Below, piece by piece: positions 52,339 to 61,889 of a stretch of DNA of 64,000 bases. Position 1 is the first letter of the stretch. Each line of letters opens with the position of its first letter. The DNA is taken from assembly GCF_024213375.1 (NCBI RefSeq), contig NZ_JANAVJ010000006.1, positions 62,001-126,000 of the forward strand, written 5' to 3'. Position numbers and translations under genes: made by a program. The notes under the pieces were generated by a model. That model was given only the letters and a program-made list of their open reading frames with translations, was not told the origin of the DNA and did not search any database. The stretch is from Paenibacillus sp. MZ04-78.2. GTDB taxonomy: Bacteria > Bacillota > Bacilli > Paenibacillales > NBRC-103111.

Positions 52339-52896
52339 ATGAACGGAAATAATAAAGAAAAGGTCTATTATGAACGTGGAACGAATGAACTGCGGGAGAA
52401 AAGCTTGCGTGCGCAAAAGCTTGTGAAAGCCTTCAATGACTGCGATCCTGAGTACGCGCAAGAGAAAGAACGAATAATTCGAGAACTGTTCGGCAGCGTT
52501 GGTGAAGGAGCAAGCATCGAGCATAATTTCCATTGTGATTTGGGATATAACATCCATGTCGGACGTAATTTCTATGCAGGCTACAACTGCACCATAATGG
52601 ATATGGCGGAAGTCCGCATAGGCGACGACTGTATGATTGCACCAAATGTCGGAATCTACACAGCGGGTCATTCGATTGAACCGAAAAACCGTAATAAAGG
52701 CGGTTACGGTATACCGATTGCTATTGGCAACAATGTATGGATTGGTGGACATTGCTCCATTTTGCCTCGGGTAACAATCGGTGACAATTCTATTGTAGCG
52801 GCGGGTTCTGTAGTGACGAAAGATGTTCCTGCAAATACGATTGTCGCGGGTAATCCTGCCAAGTTGTTGAGGCACATCGCAGAGGAACAATATTGA
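52339..52896 (+). CDS. Sugar O-acetyltransferase (maltose/galactoside acetyltransferase family)
   Basis: A 185-residue left-handed beta-helix enzyme of the LacA/Maa type. It shows the N-terminal Mac domain (VKAFNDCDPEYAQEKERIIR), hexapeptide repeats (IEHNFHCDLGYNIHVGRNFY, GYNCTIMDMAEVRIGDDCMI), the catalytic His in IYTAGHSIEP, and the acetyl-CoA loop VWIGGHCSILPRVTIGDNSI. It transfers acetyl from CoA to a sugar. AAGGAGGA precedes the ATG. Gene is AT-rich like its neighbours. Confidence 0.92.
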   Translation: MNGNNKEKVYYERGTNELREKSLRAQKLVKAFNDCDPEYAQEKERIIRELFGSVGEGASIEHNFHCDLGYNIHVGRNFYAGYNCTIMDMAEVRIGDDCMIAPNVGIYTAGHSIEPKNRNKGGYGIPIAIGNNVWIGGHCSILPRVTIGDNSIVAAGSVVTKDVPANTIVAGNPAKLLRHIAEEQY

Positions 52897-52934
52897 TTTT
52901 ATATAGCGTTGCTTGAAACAAACGGGAACGATAT

Positions 52935-53649
52935 TCATTGAAAATCTCGCGAGTACTCAATTGCTTTTGGAACTTTAGCGTAAACTTTTTGCTGGCTGGT
53001 ATAAGAGGTATCATACATATACCTGTCCCCATTATATACACGATAAACATCGGTTTTGTTGACAATCGTTGATCCTAAGTCATATTGAATAGCACCGTAG
53101 TAATCACGATGGTTAGGAACAGATTCCGGAGCCGTGTATACTTTTGTTGTTGAATATGTGTATTTGAACCCGCCAGTTGCCTCATTTGTCCATGCGATAT
53201 TAATGACTTTTTGAAGTTCAACTCCAACACTAGATTGAATTTTGACGTTGGCACTAACCTCAATCGTTTTTGCAATCGTATTGGTTCCGCCTCTAGGAAC
53301 ACTGCATAAGAATGAATCTTGTTCCCTTGGACCTACATTGAAATTACCGTCTGCAACGGTTTTATACGGGTACTGAGTAGGTCGAATAAGCATAAACCTC
53401 GCTAATATTCCCTTGTGGAGTAATTTCCCTGCCTGAGTCTTTCTTCGCTAATGCCTCGTCAATAAATCTTACGGTAGCGTTATCTTGACCTTGGGGTTTG
53501 CCTACAACAACCGGTGCAGCCGAGGATGCAACTTGCGAGCTTGTCACAGCTTCCTTTTCGAAAATTGGATGAGCAACAACAGGAGATACAACGAGTGTTA
53601 GAGCTGCTAAAGAAGTGGCGATAACGGCAGGAATACGCTTAGGAGTCAA
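52935..53649 (-). pseudogene. Secreted protein of unknown function, frameshifted
   Basis: The start TTG at 53649 follows AGGGAGG; the signal peptide is VIATSLAALTLVVSPVVA. The frame continues to GREITPQGNISEVYAYSTYS, then stops at about 53353. The rest of the sense lies in the next frame from about 53393: QYPYKTVADGNFNVGPREQD, CSVPRGGTNTIAKTIEVSAN, and TTKVYTAPESVPNHRDYYGA, down to 52935. A single +1 shift near 53375 would restore a protein of about 235 residues. The beta-rich, Tyr/Thr-rich body is unknown to me. It may be a surface or antimicrobial-type protein. Confidence 0.6.
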
Positions 53650-53942
53650 GTGGATAACCTCCCTAAAGGAATAATATGGTACAATTAACATAATGTCATA
53701 AATCGATTTATATTTAAATATAAAATTCAAAAGGAGGTATATTATGGTTAGTAGAGGGGTTATGTGGAACTTGATTATTTTGTTTTCTATTTTGTAGCAA
53801 AGCTCGGCCAACCTTCGGGCGGCAAACCCGGCACCTGTCGATGCCCTGTATACCGCGTCGTATAAGTTCTTAATGCCGTATAATCACTCAAAGATAGCAC
53901 CGATCCGGGCAAGGTAGCGAATTCGTTCTTCACTTTCCCCGG

Positions 53943-54386
53943 CTAGTAAATAATCACCAGATTGTAAAAATAGGCGGATTCATTTGGCTTTTCATTTTGA
54001 AACAGCTTTTCCGCAACAGCAAAAAGAATCGATACATTTTTTTGATTATCCAGCAGCTTAGAGACGATCGGTTCAATGCAATCGTACCGGCCGACCTCCG
54101 CACATCGGACCAGGTACGGAACTAACCGTTTTCGTGATAACCGATCTTCCGAGTAGCATTCATCCGGATATAGTTCATACTGCCAACCAGGAGCCTGATT
54201 AAAAACCATGGCTAAAGTATCGAGCTGACCAATGGTCATTGATCGGGAAGCTTCGTTCAAACTCAAAATGCTGCTTAAATTTCCGACGGGGATACGAGTT
54301 AATTCAGCTAGCTTCGTAAGACTATAGCCATGTAGTTTTTGCTGGTGTTCGATCTCGGTGCGCAAACAACGAGTGACAACCTGCAT
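53943..54386 (-). CDS. XRE-family regulator, shortened
   Basis: A 147-residue protein. N-terminal HTH (LHGYSLTKLAELTRIPVGNL followed by SSILS), then helical repeats (YDCIEPIVSKLLDNQKNVSI with LFAVAEKLFQNEKP) as in the large (about 400-residue) XRE-TPR regulators of Paenibacillus, which stop here early. ATG 54386 follows GGGAGGG. Probably a 3'-truncated copy: downstream DNA (53811-53942) reads only as fragments. It may be inactive or act as a DNA-binding competitor. Confidence 0.6.
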   Translation of the reverse strand: MQVVTRCLRTEIEHQQKLHGYSLTKLAELTRIPVGNLSSILSLNEASRSMTIGQLDTLAMVFNQAPGWQYELYPDECYSEDRLSRKRLVPYLVRCAEVGRYDCIEPIVSKLLDNQKNVSILFAVAEKLFQNEKPNESAYFYNLVIIY

Positions 54387-54715
54387 CAAAATTCCCTCCC
54401 ACAAAAACGAAAAATGATCTTACTACAATATACCATTGGATAATTTTAAAGCAATTTTTTAAAAATAAGTGATAAATTAACAATCAAAGAAAAGCTCCGT
54501 CCCATCCCCCTTCTTTTGACTTGAATTGCATAAAACGCTTTTCCTGCTTTTAGGTTTACTCTTTACGCAGAAATCATTTTTGTAGGCAGAACTAAAGGTG
54601 ATATGGGAAAAGTATATCGAATAGAACTTTAAAGTTCAATTAATTATATAAATAATGAATTTATAATTGCCTCCAATCTTACAGACACCTTGTCTACACT
54701 TCTATGTAAAGAGAG

Positions 54716-55057
54716 GTGACGAAACTGGACATGAACCTTGCTAAAATGATAGGAGATCAAATTCGACATTTCCGCAACCTTCGAGGTTTAACACAGGAAC
54801 AATTAGCCGAAGCCTTGGAATCCCATGGAACGTATATCGGTCGTTTGGAACGGGGCGAGCAAAACGTACAGCTCGCAACGCTTGAAAAAATAGCGGAAGC
54901 CTTACATATTAGCGTATTCGCCTTTTTTAATCATGATCAGTTTGAACACCTGAAAAATCAGGAGTGGATATGGCGCTCCGTATTACTGCTGCAGGAGCAG
55001 CAAGAAGTCGATCAACAACGGGCCTATCGTGTACTAAAAGAAATGTTTACGAGATGA
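54716..55057 (+). CDS. XRE-family HTH regulator
   Basis: A 113-residue protein with an N-terminal HTH: IRHFRNLRGLTQEQLAEALE then SHGTYIGRLERGEQNVQLAT and LEKIAEALHISVFAFF. The C-terminal 45 residues are helical and polar (LLLQEQQEVDQQRAYRVLKE). GTG 54716 overlaps the ribosome site GAGAGG; the ATG at 54731 could be the true start. AT-rich, followed by a strong terminator. Regulon unknown. The stretch from 54387 to 54715, between this gene and the divergent XRE gene, has no gene. Confidence 0.78.
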   Translation: MTKLDMNLAKMIGDQIRHFRNLRGLTQEQLAEALESHGTYIGRLERGEQNVQLATLEKIAEALHISVFAFFNHDQFEHLKNQEWIWRSVLLLQEQQEVDQQRAYRVLKEMFTR

Positions 55058-55092
55058 AATAAGCTTCCCTGTCAAGGGAAGCTTATTTCATA
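55056..55092 (+). terminator. Terminator after the XRE gene
   Basis: A perfect 14-bp stem, GAAATAAGCTTCCC / GGGAAGCTTATTTC, with a 6-base loop. It begins in the stop codon of the XRE gene. Confidence 0.85.
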
Positions 55093-55116
55093 GGCACTGA
55101 ACAGCAGGCTGTCCTT

Positions 55117-55133
55117 AAAATAAAGTGGTAGAC
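55117..55133. repeat. Short unit of the dispersed hairpin repeat
   Basis: AAAATAAAGTGGTAGACTT matches the inner part of the repeat near 16194 and 16312 (AAATAAAGT-TTAGACT). Confidence 0.4.
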
Positions 55134-55134
55134 T

Positions 55135-55464
55135 TTAGCTTAGCGGTCTAGTTGAACTTAATAGCTGATTCTGTTGGTTGCTAAAAGTTACTGTAAGCTC
55201 AATATGTTCTAACGATTTTTCACTTGAGTCGATTATTTCATTATCAAATTCCCATGAAACCATTATGGTTACATTATTTCCAGCAGGTAAGAAAAGGCTT
55301 CTCCTAAACCATCTTGCTCGGTGATTATCACCTACGATTTTTACCTGTTGTTTTTCCTCATCTTCAACTAATACTTCATATTCCTTACCTCGTGTCAAAG
55401 CATTTACATATGTCCCTACATAATTGCATACTACAATTTTGTTGTTTATTTTTTCATTATTCAT
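55135..55464 (-). CDS. Hypothetical beta-rich small protein
   Basis: A 109-residue AT-rich gene. ATG 55464 follows GAGGGTGGAATTTGCA. The first half contains NYVGTYVNALTRGKEYEVLV followed by EDEEKQQVKIVGDN, an SH3/KOW-like beta pattern seen in phage and toxin-immunity neighbourhoods. The second half, WEFDNEIIDSSEKSLEHIEL, is also beta-like. No signal peptide. I do not recognise a family. Isolated between an XRE gene and a repeat. Confidence 0.5.
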   Translation of the reverse strand: MNNEKINNKIVVCNYVGTYVNALTRGKEYEVLVEDEEKQQVKIVGDNHRARWFRRSLFLPAGNNVTIMVSWEFDNEIIDSSEKSLEHIELTVTFSNQQNQLLSSTRPLS

Positions 55465-55637
55465 TGCAAATTCCACCCTCATTTATTGCATTTTTGAAAT
55501 AAGAATATCAAAAACCATCGAATTACACTAAACTGCCCGTTAGCTTAATAAACAAAAACAACAATGACGTATAACAGAGCCTTTCCTTAAGGAAACGATC
55601 CGGAACAGGAATAGACAAGTAAATGCCCCCAGAAATC

Positions 55638-55690
55638 GAAACAGCGACAGCCATGGACGAGAAAATATAGTCCTGGACTGTCGCTGTTTC
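55638..55690. repeat. Dispersed hairpin repeat, copy 2
   Basis: GAAACAGCGACAG (55638-55650) pairs with CTGTCGCTGTTTC (55678-55690), with an inner GGAC/GTCC. The flank ATTGAACTAACGAT resembles GTTCAACTATCGTT after the copy at 16295-16343. Both are close to AT-rich decayed segments. Confidence 0.65.
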
Positions 55691-55781
55691 ATTGAACTAA
55701 CGATCCCTACGAGCATTAAACAACAGCCCTTCCTTGAGAATCAGACTATCGAATAGGCTTTTTTTGCAAAAGCTTTTCTAC

Positions 55782-55934
55782 TCATAACCGAAAGAAGGGC
55801 TTAGGGGAGCTGCTTGTAGGTTGGGCACGCTCCAATTCTTCGGCAATGATGCGGATGCCCTCTTCAATAGCATGCTCATCGGTCCGAATGATGCTAAGAC
55901 GCAGCAAGTTAAGCTTATCTTTATAGTAAATATC
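55782..55934 (-). pseudogene. C-terminal remnant of a MocR/PLP-aminotransferase-type gene
   Basis: Fifty codons on the minus strand, DIYYKDKLNLLRLSIIRTDE then HAIEEGIRIIAEELERAQPT, end at a stop. The LRLS...EEGIR.IAEEL pattern is the usual end of GntR/MocR-type PLP regulators or class I aminotransferases. No further upstream part remains in frame. The rest of 55691-56106 holds no gene. Confidence 0.5.
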
Positions 55935-56106
55935 GGTGTCGTACTGTGCGTGGCGATCGCACGGCGATTTGCATCGAAATAGTTCCCAAGGATAGCTCCG
56001 ATTTCGTAGAGCTATTCTTAATCTGGATCTTTTTTGACCGTTGGAAAAAAGAGATTCAAATCATTGACGGAATCGGTTACTCTTAAAACTAGAGTACAAA
56101 CGCTGC

Positions 56107-57399
56107 ATGACTTCGAAGGACGGGTGGCCGATGTCGGTTTTATTATATGAATGGAAGATGCAGTTTCTCGGATACAGCCGGAATCTCCGGTTGTTTCTTT
56201 GCTTTAATTTCGTATGGAATTTGGGGCTCGGGATGTTCGGCCTCGTCTACAATCTCTATGTCAAAGCGCTCGGCTACGACCAGACGATGGTCGGGCATAT
56301 CGTCGGTATGGCGGCTGCGGCCGCAGCGCTCGTGCTGGTGCCGGCCGGAATCATGAACGACAGGTTCGGTCCGAAGCGGCTCGTGACGACGGGGGGCTTT
56401 TTGGTGATCGCGGCTCTAACGGCCCGCTCGCTGATCGATGGCGAGCAGGGGCTGCTCGTCTCCGCATTTTTGGGCGGAATGACGCTGGCGGTCGTGTCCG
56501 CGACCGTCATTCCGTTCATGGCGAACCATTCCACCCCGTCGCAGCGGGTGCATTTGTTCAGCTTGAACCTGGCTCTCGTCATGTTTGCAAGCGTTATCGG
56601 CAATGTCTTCGGCGGGTTTCTCACCGACACGCTTCAGTTCACCTTCGGTCTTGATGGCGTCCAGAGCCTGCGTCTGACCTTGCTGACGGGCGTGGGCATC
56701 GCGGCGCTCGGGCTGATTCCCGTCCTGATGCTGAAGGGGGCCCGGGAGGAACGACCGTCCGGCGGAAAGTTGTCGTGGCGGCATGCGGTACAGCATCATA
56801 AAACGTCGCTTCAAGTGATCGGCCTCTTCGTTCTGCTCGGGCTGATGACCTCGACGGCCGGAGGTATGGTGGTGCCCTACTTGAACGTCTATTTCGAAGA
56901 TCGCTTCGGCGCCTCGAAATCGGTGATCGGCGTCATCGTGTCCTTGGGGCAGGGCGCGACCGCGCTCGCGTACTTAATCGGTCCGGTCATCGCCCGGCGG
57001 CTTGGGGAAGCGAAAGCGGTCATCTTGCTTCAACTGTGCTCGATCCCGTTCCTGCTCATTACGGCGTTTTCGACCAATCTGATGATCGCGAGCGGAGGGT
57101 ATTTGTTCCGGCAGGCTTTAATGAATGCCGCCAATCCGTTCTACAACACGATCAAGATGAAATACGTCGACCGCTCGATGCGCGGACTTGCCTCCAGCTC
57201 CGGAGAAGCGGTGTTCAATCTGGGCTGGTTTCTGGCTTCGCCGGTCAGTACCGGACTTGTCGCTCAATACGGCAGCTACTACGGCTACGTTTACGCGTTC
57301 GTCATTACAGCGGTGGTGTATACGGTCGTTTCGATGTTGTTCTACGTCTTTTTCGGCAAAAACCGGTTCAAGCCCGTGGAAGCGGAAGAGACGGGGTAA
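56107..57399 (+). CDS. MFS transporter
   Basis: A 430-residue transporter with twelve predicted helices. The MFS loop motif is partly visible in AGIMNDRFGPKRLVTTGG after helix 2. It has FLLITAFSTNLMIASGGYLF and NPFYNTIKMKYVDRSMRGLA later. Substrate unknown. There is no convincing ribosome site for ATG 56107; ATG 56131 (MSVLLYEWKMQFLG) is an alternative start with GAAGGACGGGTGG before it. The AraC-type regulator and hut genes follow, so a role in histidine or amino-acid traffic is possible but only by context. Confidence 0.82.
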   Translation: MTSKDGWPMSVLLYEWKMQFLGYSRNLRLFLCFNFVWNLGLGMFGLVYNLYVKALGYDQTMVGHIVGMAAAAAALVLVPAGIMNDRFGPKRLVTTGGFLVIAALTARSLIDGEQGLLVSAFLGGMTLAVVSATVIPFMANHSTPSQRVHLFSLNLALVMFASVIGNVFGGFLTDTLQFTFGLDGVQSLRLTLLTGVGIAALGLIPVLMLKGAREERPSGGKLSWRHAVQHHKTSLQVIGLFVLLGLMTSTAGGMVVPYLNVYFEDRFGASKSVIGVIVSLGQGATALAYLIGPVIARRLGEAKAVILLQLCSIPFLLITAFSTNLMIASGGYLFRQALMNAANPFYNTIKMKYVDRSMRGLASSSGEAVFNLGWFLASPVSTGLVAQYGSYYGYVYAFVITAVVYTVVSMLFYVFFGKNRFKPVEAEETG

Positions 57400-57547
57400 G
57401 CTGCGGTCGTTGAACGAACTGGCCGCAATCGTGGGACGAATCGCGGTATAACGCCAGCAGTAAAGACAAAATGACCGCACCAGAATCGCGCATACCCGGA
57501 ACGACGGGATGTGGTTTTTTTACTGAAATTACCATGAGGAGGCTCCC

Positions 57548-58741
57548 ATGAGGCAAAATCCGACTCAAGCGACGTTTACCCACCTGCTGATCACCGGTAC
57601 GCTGGTCCACGAAGCGACGTTCGCGGAGATGCAGGCGGAGTTCGATATGTACCTCCGGCCCAATCTGGCGATGGTCGTCTCGATGGACCGCTATCCCGAT
57701 CTTGCGCTCGGACAGCCCATCCAGTGGCGCGTCGCTATCGGGCAGAAGCTGATCGACGCTCTGCATGCGGGCATCCAAGCGCTGTTCGTCTGGGTGTGGG
57801 TCGCCGAGGGCGTGCTTGCTTTGCTCGTCGAGCTGGGGGCGAAGGACCGGCGCGATCCCGATCCCGCCAAGACCGCTTTCGCCATGGCGAAGCGGGTGCA
57901 GAAGCTGACCGACGCGCAGGGCTTTTCCGTCTCCGTCGGCATAGGCACCTTTTATGATAACCCGTACATGCTCCACTACTCGTACGAGGAAGCGAAGGAG
58001 TCGATGATCGACCGCTTCTTCCAGGGCAACCGGCTCATTTTCCAATATGAAAAGCAAAAGCAGGACGGCGAGCAGCCGCACAACACTCTCTCGCAAGCCG
58101 AACGGACGGAGTTAATGGCCCGCGTTCGTTTGGGCGACGTGAACGGAGCGGTTTCATACTTGCACCTGCTGCTGGAGCGCATGGAGCAGACGTATCGCGG
58201 AAATGTCGATATGTTCAAATCCGAGGTCATCGACCTCGTTATGCAGCTGACGCGTCTGACGCTCGATGTCGGCGGCCATGCCCAGAGCATTTTGTCAGAG
58301 AACGCCCGGTTTATTCAAGACCTGTACATGACGATCCGCTACGACAAGTTCATGGCCAAAGTCAGCGAGCACTGGAGCAAGCTGACCGCACGGATCGGCG
58401 AAGCGCAGACGGCGGAGGTGTCGCCGGTGATCCGGACGGCCATCGCCTACATAAAGCAGCATCATCAGCGCAAGATTCCCCTCGAAGAAATAGCACAATA
58501 TTGTTACCTTAGCACCTACCATTTCAGTCACCTGTTCCGCAAAGAAACGGGCAGCACCTTCGTTGACTACTTAAACAAGCTCCGGATTGACAAAGCAGTC
58601 TATTACCTCGAAAACACCGATAAACAGGTACAGGAGATCGCTGCGCTCGCCGGTTTTCAGGATTCCAATTACTTCTGCCGGATGTTCAAACGATATCTGC
58701 ACTGCAGCCCGAACGAATACCGCGCAGCAAAATTGTGCTAA
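57548..58741 (+). CDS. AraC-family regulator with degenerate GGDEF-like sensor region
   Basis: A 397-residue protein. The C-terminal 100 residues are a double AraC HTH (PLEEIAQYCYLSTYHFSHLF, then RKETGSTFVDYLNKLRIDKA and EIAALAGFQDSNYFCRMFKR). The N-terminal part contains DAQGFSVSVGIGTFYDNPYM followed by LHYSYEEAKE, a GGDEF-like segment found in PucR/CdaR and Paenibacillus AraC regulators. It follows MFS by 148 bases and precedes hutG. It may control hut instead of HutP. GAGGAGG precedes the ATG. Confidence 0.82.
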   Translation: MRQNPTQATFTHLLITGTLVHEATFAEMQAEFDMYLRPNLAMVVSMDRYPDLALGQPIQWRVAIGQKLIDALHAGIQALFVWVWVAEGVLALLVELGAKDRRDPDPAKTAFAMAKRVQKLTDAQGFSVSVGIGTFYDNPYMLHYSYEEAKESMIDRFFQGNRLIFQYEKQKQDGEQPHNTLSQAERTELMARVRLGDVNGAVSYLHLLLERMEQTYRGNVDMFKSEVIDLVMQLTRLTLDVGGHAQSILSENARFIQDLYMTIRYDKFMAKVSEHWSKLTARIGEAQTAEVSPVIRTAIAYIKQHHQRKIPLEEIAQYCYLSTYHFSHLFRKETGSTFVDYLNKLRIDKAVYYLENTDKQVQEIAALAGFQDSNYFCRMFKRYLHCSPNEYRAAKLC

Positions 58742-58767
58742 ACTTTCGCAAAATTCACTAGTGCTTT

Positions 58768-58781
58768 CGAAAGCGATTGCA
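58768..58781 (+). promoter_or_regulatory. Candidate cre (CcpA) site upstream of hut
   Basis: CGAAAGCGATTGCA differs from the cre consensus TGAAARCGNTTNCA at one or two positions. It lies about 285 bases before hutG, just behind the AraC gene. Catabolite repression of hut operons through CcpA is known in Bacillus. Confidence 0.4.
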
Positions 58782-58806
58782 AGTACGATAAAAGTGTCCC
58801 GGGAAT

Positions 58807-58953
58807 GTTCGTACTTCGTTCAGGATCATCTCTCCCGATGGCTCCATTCTGTATCAAGGCAAAGACATCATCGGCCAGCCGACGCATCAACTTGTGGGGA
58901 CAGGCATCATCATGGCGGCCGAAGGCCGGCTTATTGAGGCTATTAACCATTAG
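58807..58953 (+). pseudogene. Short remnant of an exported protein's C-terminus
   Basis: Forty-eight codons without a start: FRIISPDGSILYQGKDIIGQ followed by PTHQLVGTGIIMAAEGRLIE and AINH, then stop. The ISPDGS...GTG pattern recalls the C-terminal ends of cellulosome-type or fibronectin-like surface proteins. It is preceded by an in-frame stop, so it cannot be translated as a whole gene. Rest of 58742-59065 holds no gene. Confidence 0.3.
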
Positions 58954-59065
58954 GTCGGCTAATCATACCAGACGGTTAATCATATAGGAGGTTAAGCAAG
59001 CGGCGGGTTCTTCGGCGGCAGGAGACGCCGGAATCCGCGGTAAAGGCAAAAGAGGAGGCTTATGC

Positions 59066-60034
59066 GTGAAAACGATTGATCTGTTAAACCCGCCGGAGCT
59101 GGCGCGGCGGTCGAACTGGCGCGACCGGTTCGAGACGAAGGTAGCCCAGTGGCTCACGCCGTGGGACGGGGAAGCGCCGGTCGACTTCGGCTTCATCGGG
59201 GTGCCGCTGTCCAAGACATCGATCAGCGTGTCCGCCGCGTCGATGACGCCGAATGCGCTGCGCGAGCTGTTCGCGAACGTGACGACGTACAGCATCGACC
59301 ATGACGTCGATCTGCAGGAGCTGAACGCCCGCGACCTTGGCGACATTCAAATGCACGTCACCGACCTGCTGCGCTGCCATGCGAACATCGAGCAGGGGCT
59401 GACGAATGTGTACGAGGCGCTGCCGGATTTGTTCCCGATCATCGCCGGGGGCGATCATTCGATCACGTGCCCGTCCGTCAAGGCGTTCCGGAACAAAATC
59501 GGCGGGCCGGTCGGCATCGTCCAGATTGATTCGCATATGGACGTGCGCAATCTGCAGGACGGCGGACCGTCCAACGGCACGCCGATCCGCGGCCTGATCG
59601 AATCCGGCGCCGTGGAAGGAAAGCATATCGCACAGATCGGCCTGCACAGCTTCGCGAACTCGAAGCCGTACCGCGACTATGCGCGGGAGCAGGGAATTAC
59701 GCAGGTTACGGCGCGTCAGGTCGCGCTGGAGGGTGTGGAGAAGTTCGTCGTGCAGGCGCTTGAAGTGGCCGGCAGCGGCACCGACGCGATCTATGTCACG
59801 GTGGATATGGATGTGCTCGATCAGTCCTACGCGCCGGGCGTTCCGGCGATGGTGCCCGCGGGGATGACGAGCTGGCAGCTGCTGGAGGCGGTATTCATGC
59901 TCGGCCGCCATCCGAAGGTGAAGGGCTTCGATATCGTCTGCGTCGATCCGATGCAGGACCCGCGCCGGGCAACCGTGCGCACGGCGCTGCACGTTATTCT
60001 TAACTTTCTGGCAGGCACGATGAAACGCGGTTGA
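59066..60034 (+). CDS. hutG: Formimidoylglutamase (arginase/agmatinase family)
   Basis: A 322-residue ureohydrolase-fold enzyme with the Mn-binding motifs [15 protein letters not shown] and [19 protein letters not shown]. Located before hutU and hutI, it hydrolyses N-formimidoyl-glutamate to glutamate and formamide, the last step of histidine degradation. GTG 59066 lies 7 bases after AGAGGAGG. hutU follows after 26 bases. Confidence 0.9.
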   Translation: MKTIDLLNPPELARRSNWRDRFETKVAQWLTPWDGEAPVDFGFIGVPLSKTSISVSAASMTPNALRELFANVTTYSIDHDVDLQELNARDLGDIQMHVTDLLRCHANIEQGLTNVYEALPDLFPIIAGGDHSITCPSVKAFRNKIGGPVGIVQIDSHMDVRNLQDGGPSNGTPIRGLIESGAVEGKHIAQIGLHSFANSKPYRDYAREQGITQVTARQVALEGVEKFVVQALEVAGSGTDAIYVTVDMDVLDQSYAPGVPAMVPAGMTSWQLLEAVFMLGRHPKVKGFDIVCVDPMQDPRRATVRTALHVILNFLAGTMKRG

Positions 60035-60060
60035 TCAATAACCTAAAGGGAGAGATCACG

Positions 60061-61719
60061 ATGGAAAATAAACGTACGATTCGCGCGCCGCGAGGCACGA
60101 AGCTGACGGCCAAAGGCTGGCAGCAGGAAGCGGTGCTGCGCATGCTGATGAACAACCTGGACCCGGAGGTGGCCGAGCGGCCGGAAGACCTCGTCGTTTA
60201 CGGCGGGATCGGCAAGGCGGCCCGCAACTGGGAAGCGTACGACAAAATCGTCGAGTGCCTGACGGAGCTCGAAGCGGACGAAACGCTGCTCGTGCAGTCC
60301 GGCAAGCCGGTCGGCATGTTCAAAACCCACAGCCAAGCGCCGCGCGTGCTTATCTCCAACTCCGTGATCGTGCCGGCGTTTGCGAACTGGGATACGTTCC
60401 ACGAGCTGGACAAAAAAGGGCTGATGATGTACGGGCAAATGACGGCGGGCAGTTGGATTTACATCGGCACGCAGGGCATTCTGCAGGGTACGTACGAAAC
60501 GTTCGCGGAAGCGGCGCGCCAGCATGCGAACGGCACGCTGCGCGGGACGCTGACGCTGACTGCGGGTCTCGGCGGCATGGGCGGGGCGCAGCCGCTGGCC
60601 GTCACGATGAACGAAGGCGTCGTCATCGGGGTTGACGTCGACGCGACGCGCATTCAGCGCCGGATCGATACGCGCTACTGCGACGTGATGGTGCGCGATC
60701 TGGACGAAGCGCTCAAGCTGGCCCGCGAAGCGCAGGAGCAGGGCCGTCCGCTCTCGATCGGCCTGATCGGCAACGCGGCGGAAGTTTTCCCGGAATTCGT
60801 GCGCCGCGGCATCGTGCCGGATTTCGTCACCGACCAGACGTCGGCGCATGATCCGCTGAACGGCTACGTGCCTGCGGGCTACTCACTGGAAGCGGCGTCG
60901 GAGCTGCGCACGAGCCACTCGGCGGAATACGTCCGCTTGTCGAAGCGGTCGATGGCGGCGCATGTGCAGGCGATGCTCGACCTGCAAAAGCTGGGCTCCA
61001 TCGTGTTCGACTACGGCAACAACATCCGTCAGGTCGCTCTCGACGAAGGCGTGAAGGACGCGTTCAACTTCCCGGGCTTTGTACCCGCTTATATCCGCCC
61101 GCTGTTCTGCGAGGGCAAAGGGCCGTTCCGCTGGGCCGCGCTGTCCGGCGATCCGGAGGACATCTACAAGACCGACGAGCTTGTGCTGAAGCTGTTCCCG
61201 GAAAACGAGCACCTGCGCCGCTGGATCGAACTGGCGCGGGAGAAAGTGGCGTTTCAAGGCTTGCCGTCGCGGATCTGCTGGCTCGGCTACGGCGAGCGCG
61301 TGAAGATGGGGCTCGCGATCAACGAAATGGTACGCAGCGGCGAGCTGTCCGCGCCGATCGTCATCGGCCGCGACCACCTCGACTGCGGCTCCGTCGCCTC
61401 GCCGAACCGCGAGACGGAAGCGATGAAGGACGGTAGCGACGTGGTCGCGGATTGGGCGATCCTGAATGCGCTCGTGAACACGGCGTCCGGCGCAAGCTGG
61501 GTCTCGGTACACCACGGCGGCGGCGTCGGAATGGGGTACTCGCTTCACGCCGGTATGGTGGTCGTTGCGGACGGCACCCAGGAAGCGGAAGAGCGGTTGT
61601 CCCGCGTGCTGAACACGGACCCGGGCATGGGGATTATTCGTCATGCGGATGCGGGCTACGAGCTGGCGATTCAGACGGCCAAAGAACGCGGCGTCCGCGT
61701 CCCGATGCTGGGCATTTAA
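60061..61719 (+). CDS. hutU: Urocanate hydratase
   Basis: A 552-residue enzyme, full length for the family. Seen are the N-terminal RNNLDP-like [19 protein letters not shown], the NAD-binding region [20 protein letters not shown] and [20 protein letters not shown], then [20 protein letters not shown] and [20 protein letters not shown]. It uses tightly bound NAD+ to hydrate urocanate to imidazolonepropionate. ATG 60061 follows AAGGGAGAG. The central gene of the hut set. Confidence 0.96.
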   Translation: MENKRTIRAPRGTKLTAKGWQQEAVLRMLMNNLDPEVAERPEDLVVYGGIGKAARNWEAYDKIVECLTELEADETLLVQSGKPVGMFKTHSQAPRVLISNSVIVPAFANWDTFHELDKKGLMMYGQMTAGSWIYIGTQGILQGTYETFAEAARQHANGTLRGTLTLTAGLGGMGGAQPLAVTMNEGVVIGVDVDATRIQRRIDTRYCDVMVRDLDEALKLAREAQEQGRPLSIGLIGNAAEVFPEFVRRGIVPDFVTDQTSAHDPLNGYVPAGYSLEAASELRTSHSAEYVRLSKRSMAAHVQAMLDLQKLGSIVFDYGNNIRQVALDEGVKDAFNFPGFVPAYIRPLFCEGKGPFRWAALSGDPEDIYKTDELVLKLFPENEHLRRWIELAREKVAFQGLPSRICWLGYGERVKMGLAINEMVRSGELSAPIVIGRDHLDCGSVASPNRETEAMKDGSDVVADWAILNALVNTASGASWVSVHHGGGVGMGYSLHAGMVVVADGTQEAEERLSRVLNTDPGMGIIRHADAGYELAIQTAKERGVRVPMLGI

Positions 61720-61889
61720 GAAGGCGTGGCTGGCGTTTCGAGACAGCCGATTGCCGGTTGAATAAAGCAATCTGGCTGCGGTTCGCCGCATCCGCCGAGA
61801 CACCGGCGGACCGTGCGAGCCGCATGCCGCTATATTCCGTCCGGCCCCGAACGACGTCGGGTCGGACGACTTTGTTGAGGTGATGGAAG

